Assembly (NCBI GenBank): GCA_963837365.1
Contig: CAWIMW010000010.1
Location: 82,973-146,972 of the forward strand
Reading direction: 5' to 3'
Origin: CAWBXL01 sp963837365
GTDB lineage: Bacteria > Acidobacteriota > Terriglobia > Terriglobales > Acidobacteriaceae
Length of the DNA stretch: 64,000 nucleotides
Shown: piece after piece, positions 43,294-50,788 of the stretch
How positions within the stretch are numbered: the stretch's first letter is position 1
Layout of the letters: each line of letters opens with the position of its first letter
Translations under genes and position numbers: made by a program
Notes under the pieces: generated by a model
Databases searched by the model: none
What the model was told of the DNA's origin: nothing
Seen by the model: the letters and a program-made list of their open reading frames with translations, nothing else

Positions 43294-43827
43294 ATGGCTC
43301 AGAAGTTGATGGATGTTTTACGTCTCGGGCGCTGCTCCCACGAGTTCTCCTGGCCGCGGCGTCAAGATGATGGCGATTACTACCAGGTTTGCCTGCTTTG
43401 CGCGGCGGAGTACAAGTATGACTGGAAGAGCATGCGCCGCACCGAGCGTCTGGAGCGCCCGGCCGCGGACAGTGCTCGCGCCAAACGCCGCAGCCATTCA
43501 GTAAAGCCTGTCTGGGTGCCACGCGCACGCAGGTTGAAGCTGAGTACCCCGGTGCGCTACAGGGTGAAGAACCTGGTCGGCTGGTATGCAGGAATGACGG
43601 AAAATCTCAGCCAGTCTGGCGTGCTTTTCCACGGTACCAAGGCCTTGCCGCAAAACACTTTGGTAGAAATGCGCTTCGAAATGCCAGAGGAGATCTCCGG
43701 CCAGAGGCATAGTACCGTACTTTGCCAGGGGCGGATCGTCCGCCTCAAAGACCGGCGGGCTACCGAAAGCACCGAGGAAAGTGCATTGTTGGCGGCCTAC
43801 ATCCTGGATTACAAGTTCATCCACTAG
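43294..43827 (+). CDS. PilZ-domain protein with an N-terminal zinc-binding motif
   Basis: From the ATG at 43294 the product has 177 residues. Cys14, His16, Cys33 and Cys36 (RCSHEFSW ... YYQVCLLC) form a likely zinc site. The C-terminal PilZ-like domain has RRLKLSTPVRYR and TENLSQSGVLF, the latter fitting the [D/N]xSxxG c-di-GMP-binding element. The arginine motif is not the perfect RxxxR, so binding needs proof. The in-frame extension to 43201 lacks conservation and is rejected. Two HD-GYP phosphodiesterases in the window belong to the same signalling network. Confidence 0.78.
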   Translation: MAQKLMDVLRLGRCSHEFSWPRRQDDGDYYQVCLLCAAEYKYDWKSMRRTERLERPAADSARAKRRSHSVKPVWVPRARRLKLSTPVRYRVKNLVGWYAGMTENLSQSGVLFHGTKALPQNTLVEMRFEMPEEISGQRHSTVLCQGRIVRLKDRRATESTEESALLAAYILDYKFIH

Positions 43828-43963
43828 GACAAGCCATAAGCCCCAAAACGGGTTGTACTTGCGACCCGTTGCCAAATGGGCTTCCTTGAGCGAATTTGTA
43901 ATAATTCACCTCGATACCGCATCTAAACTACGTATACAGGGTTTACAACGCTAGGAGATCCTT

Positions 43964-45019
43964 ATGCATACCAAAGCCTATCTCCGTCTGATAGTTGCGA
44001 TGTTGATCGTCGGACTTGGCCTTACCGTCGGCTGCACGAAACCGCCCAGCGACGCGCAAGTCACCAGTGATATTCAGAACAAGTTGAGCGCCGATTCCGG
44101 CTTGCAGGGAAAGCAGTTGGCAGTTGATGCCGCCAACGGAACCGTCACTCTTTCCGGCACGGTGGACGATGAGGCTCAACGCGATGCTGCCGCAAAATAC
44201 GCCGCCTCTGTCCCCGGAGTCAAACAAGTTGTGAATAACCTGACGGTTGCCGCTGCTCCAATGCCGGAGCCTGCTCCTGAGGAGACTGCGCCGGCCCGGG
44301 CGGAAAAGCCTCGCCCCATCGCTCCGCGCCATCGAGCCATGCCGTCTTCAGCGAAGAAAATGGAGCCTGCCTCGGAATCTAGTTCCAGCATGGCATCAGC
44401 CGCGCCGGCAGAGACTCCGGAACCTGCGCCTACACCGGCTGTGACCGCACCGCCGCCTCCACCGCCTCCACAGAAGGTAACCATCCCTTCCGGCACTACA
44501 ATCGCGGTCCGACTGGTGGACACAATTGACAGCGAGACGGCCACCGCAGGGCAAACCTTCCACGCCACTTTGGACTCTCCGCTGTCGGTCGACGGCGATG
44601 TCGTGATTCCATCGGGTTATGACGTTGAAGGCCATGTGGTGGACGTACAAAGCGCCGGCAAATTCGCAGGCAAGTCACTGCTCAAGTTGCAACTCGACCG
44701 TATCGCGGTCGGAAAGAAGTACTACAGCATCCAGACGGATGAATACTCCCGCGCCGGCTCATCGCGCGGCAAGAACACGGCGGCCAAGGTTGGGGCCGGA
44801 GCTGCAATTGGCGCCATCATTGGCGGAATCGCCGGGGGCGGCAAGGGAGCAGGCATCGGAGCAGCTGCCGGGGGAGGACTAGGTGGCGGGGTTCAAGCGG
44901 CTACCAAGGGCCAGCAGATCAAACTGCCGTCGGAAACCGTGCTGAACTTCACCCTACAGTCTTCGGTAAGTGTGCTTCCCACAACCCGGGGACCGCGTGA
45001 GGCCAGAAACAACGAGTAG
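43964..45019 (+). CDS. BON-domain lipoprotein with Pro/Ala linker and glycine-rich segment
   Basis: The signal ends in a lipobox (LTVGC), so the 351-residue product is a lipoprotein. A BON domain follows (VTSDIQNKLSADSGL, DGANGTVTLSGTV-like, VPGVKQVVNNL). Then come a Pro/Ala/Glu linker, a beta-rich domain (IPSGTTIAVRLVDTIDSE, GDVVIPSGYDVEGHVV) and a Gly-rich segment (AIGAIIGGIAGGGKGAGIGA). BON domains bind phospholipid. AGGAG precedes the ATG by seven bases. A strong terminator follows at 45038. Confidence 0.85.
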   Translation: MHTKAYLRLIVAMLIVGLGLTVGCTKPPSDAQVTSDIQNKLSADSGLQGKQLAVDAANGTVTLSGTVDDEAQRDAAAKYAASVPGVKQVVNNLTVAAAPMPEPAPEETAPARAEKPRPIAPRHRAMPSSAKKMEPASESSSSMASAAPAETPEPAPTPAVTAPPPPPPPQKVTIPSGTTIAVRLVDTIDSETATAGQTFHATLDSPLSVDGDVVIPSGYDVEGHVVDVQSAGKFAGKSLLKLQLDRIAVGKKYYSIQTDEYSRAGSSRGKNTAAKVGAGAAIGAIIGGIAGGGKGAGIGAAAGGGLGGGVQAATKGQQIKLPSETVLNFTLQSSVSVLPTTRGPREARNNE

Positions 45020-45037
45020 GCTACTGGGATTCTTATC

Positions 45038-45066
45038 AAGGCGCACTTCAAGTGCGCCTTTTTTTT
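45038..45066 (+). terminator. Rho-independent terminator after the BON lipoprotein gene
   Basis: AAGGCGCA and TGCGCCTT pair around a CTTCAAG loop, followed by an unbroken T run to 45066. The hairpin begins 19 bases after the stop codon. Confidence 0.92.
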
Positions 45067-45211
45067 CAGCGGTTATGGCGTAACTTAAGACGGTGTAGAG
45101 ACATACACAGAAAATCGTCCACTCGGACAGTGACTTTGGTACCGCAGTGTCTCTCCGCGAACCGCCATATAATCAAGGGCATATCGGCACTCGTCTGTCT
45201 GAAGGGGCGCG

Positions 45212-46135
45212 TTGGATCCATTTTTGGCAATTTCGTTTTCCGCGTTTGGGCTGATTTTCGGCAGCTTTCTGAACGTGTGTATTTACCGCTTGCCACGGGA
45301 CCTCTCCGTGGTCTCGCCTCGCTCCGCCTGCCCGAATTGTAAGCAAGAGATTCCGCTGTATCTCAACGTCCCGGTATTCAGCTGGCTGATGCTTGGGGGA
45401 CGTTGCCGCAATTGCAAAGTACGGATTTCACCCCGCTATGCGGTGGTGGAAATACTGACTGGCGTGTTGTTCCTGGCTTGCTACGCGTACTTCGGCCTCA
45501 CTCTTGCGGCGCTCAAATATTGTGTTTTGGGATTTCTGTTGCTCGGTTTGATCTTCACCGATGCAGAAACATTTCTTCTTCCGGACAAGATGACGCTCAC
45601 CGGACTGGGAATTGGAATCATCTTCAGTCTCATCGTTCCCGTGAATGATCTGGCCTCGCAGTTATTGAGCGGCACGGTTTCACTTCCGCTGAGTTCCGAT
45701 GTTTCCTGGCGGCTGTTTTCTTTGTTCGACGCAACCGCGGGAGCGATTGTGGGAGCGTCGTTCATCTACGGCGCTGGCGCCATCTATCTGCGGGCGCGGG
45801 GCGTCGAAGGCATGGGCTTTGGCGACGTAAAACTCATGGCCATGGTGGGCGCGTTTTTGGGAGTGAAGCTGACGATTTTCACTCTCTTCGCTGCTTCCTT
45901 GGCCGGCTCGCTGTTCGGCGTATGGACTGTACTTGCAGTCTGGTTGAAGCGCACTCGCCGCCGCATTGTGCGCCATCATGAAAATTCCGGTGAAGCCCGC
46001 AAGCATGCCTGGGCTTCCGCTGTAATCGCGTTGCGCCGCCACCAGATGCCTTTCGGCGTATTTCTCGGCAGCATGGCGATGGTGGCTTTTTTCTTCGGCA
46101 ACCGCTTCCTGGGTTGGTATTGGAGGTTGCTGTGA
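45212..46135 (+). CDS. pilD: Prepilin peptidase / N-methyltransferase (A24)
   Basis: This enzyme cleaves and methylates type IV pilins and type II secretion pseudopilins. The N-terminal methylase part has FGSFLNVCIYRLPRD and two CxxC pairs (CPNC, CRNC). The peptidase aspartates are in LIFTDAETFLLPD and GMGFGDVKLMAMVG. About eight membrane helices. TTG start at 45212; a -10-like TATAAT lies about 45 bases upstream. No pilin genes are nearby. The end overlaps the next gene (GTGA). Confidence 0.92.
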   Translation: MDPFLAISFSAFGLIFGSFLNVCIYRLPRDLSVVSPRSACPNCKQEIPLYLNVPVFSWLMLGGRCRNCKVRISPRYAVVEILTGVLFLACYAYFGLTLAALKYCVLGFLLLGLIFTDAETFLLPDKMTLTGLGIGIIFSLIVPVNDLASQLLSGTVSLPLSSDVSWRLFSLFDATAGAIVGASFIYGAGAIYLRARGVEGMGFGDVKLMAMVGAFLGVKLTIFTLFAASLAGSLFGVWTVLAVWLKRTRRRIVRHHENSGEARKHAWASAVIALRRHQMPFGVFLGSMAMVAFFFGNRFLGWYWRLL

Positions 46136-46992
46136 AACTCCTGACCAATCCGATCGTTTTGCGCATGGCCCTCGTTTTCATCGCCGCCGTTTTTGCCTTC
46201 GCCATCGGCGTGGTTGTGATCCGTCGCATGCGCCGCAATCTTAGTGAGCAATCCCTCGACAGTACTGAACCAGCCTCACTGGAGAGCCTGCCCCTACACA
46301 CCTATCACGCGGTCATCCAGCAGTTAAAGCAGCAGAAGCATGAACTGCAAAGCTCGCAGCAAGTAGAACGCCGCCGTGCCCGGACGTCGGAAAATATCAG
46401 CGCAGCTGTGTTGTCCCATCTTTCCAGCGGAGTGATGTTTATCGATTGCAATGGACTGGTGCGCCAGGCGAATACAGCAGCACGGCAGATATTAGGAATT
46501 GCTTCCCCGGTTGGTATGGGTCTGAAAGAGGTCTTCCGCGAAGCTGCTTTAGATGAGATGCCGGGCCCGACGAAGACCTTAGCCGAGATAATACAGCACA
46601 ACTTGCGCGACAAAACTTCGTCCTTTCAGTTGGACGTGCACTATTTGAGGCCTTCTGGAGAAGAGCGTGCGCTGGCAGTAACCGTCACACCCGTGCAGGC
46701 CCCCAGTGGCGACACCATCGGAGTGGCATGCCTCATCCACGACCAGACAGAGTTGGCGCGTGTGCGCCGGCAGCAGGTTGTGCGCGGAGAAATGTCCGCC
46801 GAAATGGCGCTGCAACTGCGCAGTTCACTGGCGACGATTGCGGATTGCGCCAAACGGCTATCCGATAAGTCCGATGAGCAATCGGTTGAGCGCCTGGCAT
46901 CGGACATCGCTTCGGAAGTGGCCCACCTGGAACGTACGATTGGCAGCTTCCTGGCGGCGCCAAAGGTGGCGCAGGCTGCGGCAGGCAATTAG
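46132..46992 (+). CDS. Membrane-anchored PAS protein with a degenerate dimerisation helix
   Basis: One N-terminal membrane helix (LRMALVFIAAVFAFAIGVVV), a coiled coil (QQLKQQKHELQSSQQ), a PAS domain (LSSGVMFIDCNGLVRQANTA) and a helical C-terminus that looks like a HisKA dimerisation helix but has no phospho-acceptor His-Glu pair (MSAEMALQLRSSLATIADCA). No ATPase domain follows. It is thus a sensor or scaffold, not a kinase. The GTG at 46132 overlaps the pilD stop, so the genes are coupled and it may act in pilus or secretion control (inference). Confidence 0.75.
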   Translation: MKLLTNPIVLRMALVFIAAVFAFAIGVVVIRRMRRNLSEQSLDSTEPASLESLPLHTYHAVIQQLKQQKHELQSSQQVERRRARTSENISAAVLSHLSSGVMFIDCNGLVRQANTAARQILGIASPVGMGLKEVFREAALDEMPGPTKTLAEIIQHNLRDKTSSFQLDVHYLRPSGEERALAVTVTPVQAPSGDTIGVACLIHDQTELARVRRQQVVRGEMSAEMALQLRSSLATIADCAKRLSDKSDEQSVERLASDIASEVAHLERTIGSFLAAPKVAQAAAGN

Positions 46993-47054
46993 GTTTGAGC
47001 AGGACAATTTGAATTGCCTCAGGACTGAGGCAAGAGAAAACAAATGGAGCGACT

Positions 47055-47597
47055 ATGAAACAGACAACATACATTTGGCTGGCGGGGATGATGCTCGCAC
47101 TGACAGCGTTTTGCAGCGCCCAGTCGGGCTCACTGGGTGACTATGCTCGTGCCGCCCGCAAGGAAAACAAGCCTGCGGCTACCAAAGTCTTTGATAACGA
47201 CAATCTGCCGCGAGAGAGCACTCTCAGCGTTGTGGGAAATACTCCGGAGGATTCGAGCACGGCACAAGCCAATGCGGCCAGTGCGCGTGCGAACTCTCCG
47301 GCAAAGGACGCGAACGCTAACAAAGCCAGCGCGGATGCCCTAAAAGTGAGAGTCGAACAGCAGAAAAGCAAGATTGACCTGCTGTCAAGAGAACTGGATG
47401 TAAACCAAAGAGAATACCGCCTGCGCGCAGCCTCCTTTTACGCAGATGCCGGGGACCGCCTGCGGAATGCCGCTGCCTGGGACAAGGAAGATGCGGACTA
47501 TAAGAAAAAGATCGCCGATCAGCAAAAAAGCCTGGATGACGCCAAGAAAGAGCTGTCTGATTTGCAGGAGGAGCAACGTAAAGCTGGCGTCCGGTAA
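47055..47597 (+). CDS. Secreted coiled-coil protein
   Basis: A 180-residue exported protein (signal IWLAGMMLALTAFCSAQ). An Ala/Asn/Ser-rich middle is followed by a long coiled coil (LKVRVEQQKSKIDLLSREL ... KKKIADQQKSLDDAKKELSD). AGCGAC-type spacing to the ATG gives only a weak ribosome site. It follows the PAS gene by about 60 bases. No family is recognised; similar proteins are common in Acidobacteria as I recall. A terminator follows at 47620. Confidence 0.7.
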   Translation: MKQTTYIWLAGMMLALTAFCSAQSGSLGDYARAARKENKPAATKVFDNDNLPRESTLSVVGNTPEDSSTAQANAASARANSPAKDANANKASADALKVRVEQQKSKIDLLSRELDVNQREYRLRAASFYADAGDRLRNAAAWDKEDADYKKKIADQQKSLDDAKKELSDLQEEQRKAGVR

Positions 47598-47615
47598 CCG
47601 CCGTCAGATCTGAAT

Positions 47616-48158
47616 TCAAGCCTCCGGCGAGCCGGAGGCCTTTTTTTCGCCGCTGTATTTTCTCCGCAGCTCTAGAATCTGCCGCACATGGTGCCGGCCG
47701 TGGACCCAATGAAACTTCCGCCACTGCGCTCCAGTCAACGCCCCCAGCACCGGATGATTCAACAACTTCGCGTTTCTTCCGTGACGCATTTCGCAGCGCG
47801 TAATCAATTCATCCATAACCGCAACTCGATTCCCGATATCTGAGACCACCTGTTCAACTGGCGTCCCCTTGGGAACGACCTGTGCCGGAGCTTTGACTCC
47901 CCTGCGAGGGAAATATCCCAATGTCACGATCGCGAAAGTCTTCATCCACTGCTCCAGTGTTTGCGGTGTGACCGAGGGGCCTTCTGCCGCCAGGCGGCGC
48001 TCGCAGCCCCTCACGGTGCCCGTGTAGCTGAGATACAGATGTTCCAGTATTTCTCCCGTGCTCCACTTTCCTTCCGGGTGCAGGAGCATCTCTTCACGGC
48101 CCATGCCACGGATCGAAGAGGCGATGGCCTCCTGTAACCTTGGTATGTATTCACTCAT
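47616..48158 (-). CDS. DinB-superfamily (DUF1569-like) metal-binding protein
   Basis: A 180-residue four-helix protein with likely metal His residues in ILEHLYLSYTG and the end motif FHWVHGRHHVRQILEL, typical of DinB/YfiT-like thiol-dependent enzymes. The substrate is unknown. Its last residues (ASGSPEA) are encoded by the hairpin that terminates the convergent gene, so the terminator is part of this coding sequence. Confidence 0.78.
   Translation of the reverse strand: MSEYIPRLQEAIASSIRGMGREEMLLHPEGKWSTGEILEHLYLSYTGTVRGCERRLAAEGPSVTPQTLEQWMKTFAIVTLGYFPRRGVKAPAQVVPKGTPVEQVVSDIGNRVAVMDELITRCEMRHGRNAKLLNHPVLGALTGAQWRKFHWVHGRHHVRQILELRRKYSGEKKASGSPEA
47620..47647 (+). terminator. Rho-independent terminator inside the convergent gene's 3' end
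   Basis: GCCTCCGGC and GCCGGAGGC pair around a GA loop, followed by seven T. It serves the coiled-coil gene ending at 47597 and encodes the C-terminus of the minus-strand DinB-like gene. Confidence 0.9.
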
Positions 48159-48237
48159 GCGCTGCGGCTCCGCTACTATCTTATAGAATTAATGCGGCGT
48201 GGATCTTTTCAGCAAACTCCTGGTGACTGAAAGAAGA

Positions 48238-48849
48238 ATGAATATGAAAAGGCTGATTGTACTGATAGCGGCGTTGACATTGCTGGCTGGATGCGAATCT
48301 TCGAAACCCGTGGAAACCGAAAAGCCCAAGCCGAAACCAGTCGAGTTGCTGACCGGACGCTTTGCTTTCTACAAGCTGCTCGTCCCTGCCCACGGATGGA
48401 CCCGCGATGCGCAGCCCTTTTCGCTCGAATCGGTGGTCAACAGCGACTCCACCGGCAAAGATGGCAAGGCCGCCATCTGGCGCGCGGGATTCGCCTCGCC
48501 GGCCGGGCGTGGCTTAAAACCCTACACCTGGTCGGGTACGGATGCTCAGGATGCACCGGCCCGCGGCGTTGGCTTCGGAACCGAGGACAACTACAATCCC
48601 AACAATTCCAGCACGCAAATCTTTGATCCTGCGTTCTTGAAAATCGATACCGACCAGGTATTTGAAACTGCACAGAAACATGGCGGAGAGAAAATCCTTG
48701 CCGCTGCGCCTGACACTCCCATCACGTACCGCTTAGCTTGGGACCGGAACGCCGCCAAGCTCATCTGGCGCGTGACCTACGGCAGCGAAGGAAAATTGGG
48801 TGTGGACGTGGATGCTACGACCGGTGGTTTCCTCCGCGTTCAAAAGTAG
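48238..48849 (+). CDS. Lipoprotein of unknown function
   Basis: The signal RLIVLIAALTLLAGC ends in a clear lipobox. The 203-residue product has a Lys/Pro-rich spacer (KPVETEKPKPKPVEL) and a beta-rich domain (FAFYKLLVPAHGW, RLAWDRNAAKLIWRVTYG, GVDVDATTGGFLRV) that faintly resembles PepSY-like folds. ATG at 48238 or 48244 fits the signal; an in-frame start at 48199 would add a noncanonical N-terminus. It is convergent with the TPR gene, six bases apart. Confidence 0.7.
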   Translation: MNMKRLIVLIAALTLLAGCESSKPVETEKPKPKPVELLTGRFAFYKLLVPAHGWTRDAQPFSLESVVNSDSTGKDGKAAIWRAGFASPAGRGLKPYTWSGTDAQDAPARGVGFGTEDNYNPNNSSTQIFDPAFLKIDTDQVFETAQKHGGEKILAAAPDTPITYRLAWDRNAAKLIWRVTYGSEGKLGVDVDATTGGFLRVQK

Positions 48850-48855
48850 CTCGCG

Positions 48856-49452
48856 CTACTTAGGCGGCGGTTTTTCCGGTCCTTGGCTGGCTTGCGTCTT
48901 GCCCAGTTTCTCCAGCGCCTTGTGGGCATCCGGAGCCAGGGCGCCTTGCGGCAGGATCTTCAGATATTCCTGATAGTGCTTGGCGGCCTGGTCGGGTTCG
49001 TCGAGTTTCTCATAACACTCGGCGAGGCGGAAGTTGGTTTCTGCGTCGTTGGGTTTGAACTCCAGCGCCTCCTGGAAACGGTTCAACGCAGCTCGGTAGT
49101 TTTTCCGCTTGAAATAGAACAGCCCGACTTCGTTGTCTTTGGCAGCCCGGTGCGGGTCCCAGGGATGCATCTCCTGCACATCGCTATTGTCGCTTTCCCC
49201 ATCCATGATCGCGGAACCGCTGTCCGGGTGGTTCTTGGCATCATCCGACGGCGGACTTATGTCGATTTGCGTGTTCTTGCTGGAACTCATCCCCGTTTCT
49301 TTGCTCGCCTCTTTGTCGGTGTCCGAACGTGGCGGGGCCTGGCTTTTGGGCGGGGTTTTCCCAGGTTGCGGCAGTTGCTCAACTTGAGCCAGGGCATTCC
49401 CGGCGATCAACAGGAAAGCGCAGGCGGCGAGTAACAGACGGTGCATGTTCAT
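48856..49452 (-). CDS. Secreted TPR-repeat protein
   Basis: A 198-residue exported protein (signal LLLAACAFLLIAGNALA). A disordered Pro/Ser/Asp-rich stretch is followed by about two and a half TPR units around residues 107-190 (VGLFYFKRKNYRAALNRFQE, ALEFKPNDAETNFRLAECYE). TPRs mediate protein contacts; related YbgF- or BamD-like partners act in envelope assembly, but no such assignment is possible here. Confidence 0.78.
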   Translation of the reverse strand: MNMHRLLLAACAFLLIAGNALAQVEQLPQPGKTPPKSQAPPRSDTDKEASKETGMSSSKNTQIDISPPSDDAKNHPDSGSAIMDGESDNSDVQEMHPWDPHRAAKDNEVGLFYFKRKNYRAALNRFQEALEFKPNDAETNFRLAECYEKLDEPDQAAKHYQEYLKILPQGALAPDAHKALEKLGKTQASQGPEKPPPK

Positions 49453-49619
49453 ATTTTAGCGCCTGGGGCAGGCCTGAACCAGTGTGGAGCGGGCACTCCT
49501 GCCCGCCCCGCGCAAAGTGCAACTGCTTCGTGGCCATCGTTCTGCTGACGCCAGGCCAGTCCATAAGCTGCCAAGCTTCGGCGTACAGAAGTGTCCGCGC
49601 CACAGTTATGGTTGGATGC

Positions 49620-49658
49620 AAAAAAAACCAAGCCACCTTTGGAAAAAAGGTGGCTTGG
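49620..49658 (-). terminator. Rho-independent terminator after the OmpA-family gene
   Basis: CCAAGCCACCTTT and AAAGGTGGCTTGG form a strong stem. On the minus strand it is followed by a run of eight T (A at 49620-49627). It lies 33 bases beyond the stop at 49691. Confidence 0.9.
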
Positions 49659-49690
49659 GTTGGCGAAGTCCTCCGGGGAGGAGGGAAAAC

Positions 49691-50419
49691 TTAGTTGGCG
49701 CCACTCGGCGTCGCCGGGGTTGCGGCCGTCGGTGTAGCCTCGGTGCTGTTGGTCATTAAGCGCACATCCACGCGGCGGTTCTTGGCGCGTCCAGCGCTAG
49801 TCTTGTTGGTCTCGACCGGCTTGTCCTTACCCAATCCGATCACATATATCTTGTGGGCAGGAATACTGTGCTTAGAAGCCAGATACTGGATCACCGAGTT
49901 GGCACGGCGTTCGCTGAGATCGTAGTTATAATCCGCGTTGCCGATGGCATCCGTCCCGCCTTCCAGCGCGATGATGTAGCCCTTGGTGTTGGGAACTGCC
50001 GCAGCCAGCTCATCCAAAGCGGCTTTCGCACTCTTGGTCAGGTTGTCTTTGTCGAAACCAAACTGCACCGAGGTTTCGTTCACGACATGGTAGTTATCGA
50101 GGTTCGCAACTGTGTTTTGCAGAGTATCAACACGGTTGACTGCGTTGTCGGCAAGGGTCTGGGCCTGCGCCGCCTGCTGGCCGGCCGCCAGGGCTTTTTG
50201 GTCTACTTCGGCGGCTTTGGCTTGAACTTGTTGAATTCCGGCCTGGGCGCGGGCGTCAACGTCTTTAATGGCGTTGGTATTCTTCGCGGTCAGGTCGTCC
50301 AGCTCATTGGTCTTGTTGATGAGCGGGGTGGTTTGCTGGCGGACATAGTTCTTGCTGGAGCAACCTACCGTTGCCAGCATCGCCGCCGCCATTCCAATCA
50401 CTAACGAAGTGCGGTTCAT
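49691..50419 (-). CDS. OmpA-family lipoprotein
   Basis: The signal ends ATVGC, so the product is a lipoprotein of about 242 residues. A helical, Ala/Gln-rich segment with heptad spacing (residues about 25-90) resembles Lpp-like or OprI-like trimeric coils. The C-terminal OmpA domain binds peptidoglycan: VQFGFDKDNLTKSAKAALDE, LSERRANSVIQYLAS and KNRRVDVRL. In the usual GxTDxxG motif the sequence is GGTDAIG. ATG at 50419 is preferred to 50437 as it starts the signal. Confidence 0.87.
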   Translation of the reverse strand: MNRTSLVIGMAAAMLATVGCSSKNYVRQQTTPLINKTNELDDLTAKNTNAIKDVDARAQAGIQQVQAKAAEVDQKALAAGQQAAQAQTLADNAVNRVDTLQNTVANLDNYHVVNETSVQFGFDKDNLTKSAKAALDELAAAVPNTKGYIIALEGGTDAIGNADYNYDLSERRANSVIQYLASKHSIPAHKIYVIGLGKDKPVETNKTSAGRAKNRRVDVRLMTNSTEATPTAATPATPSGAN

Positions 50420-50437
50420 CGAAAGGCTCCTTTTCAA

Positions 50438-50788
50438 ACGTCTAATCTTTATGGTACTCGCTTTGCGAGACCGTTACTTGTAATGCACAACTCAGAACCT
50501 GGGAGCGCGGAACCGATTCGGGGGAGGGTTTTCCGCGTCACTCGGTCTAAGTTAAAGCACGGTTGATGCCAAGTTCCAGCAAGTACAGTTAAATACGATG
50601 TAACCTGCTGTTAATAAAGGACTAAATGCGAATTTACCGCTGCCACTTGTCGCACTCAAGAACACCGTCCATTGAGCAAACCGCAGCCTGATGATGGAAA
50701 ATTTATACGGTCGAAAACAGCTTCCTCCCTAGCCCCTCAGGCAAACAATGTAGATGTATTTTCAATAGAATGGAGCTATCCGCCTTAC
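50438..50788. other. Intergenic region between divergent ompA-like gene and uvrC
   Basis: About 350 bases, A/T-rich in the second half (around 50580-50640). It must hold both promoters. An AAGGAG-like site precedes the OmpA-family start. The frame open from 50672 in front of uvrC has no family resemblance. I see no RNA gene or repeat here. Confidence 0.5.
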
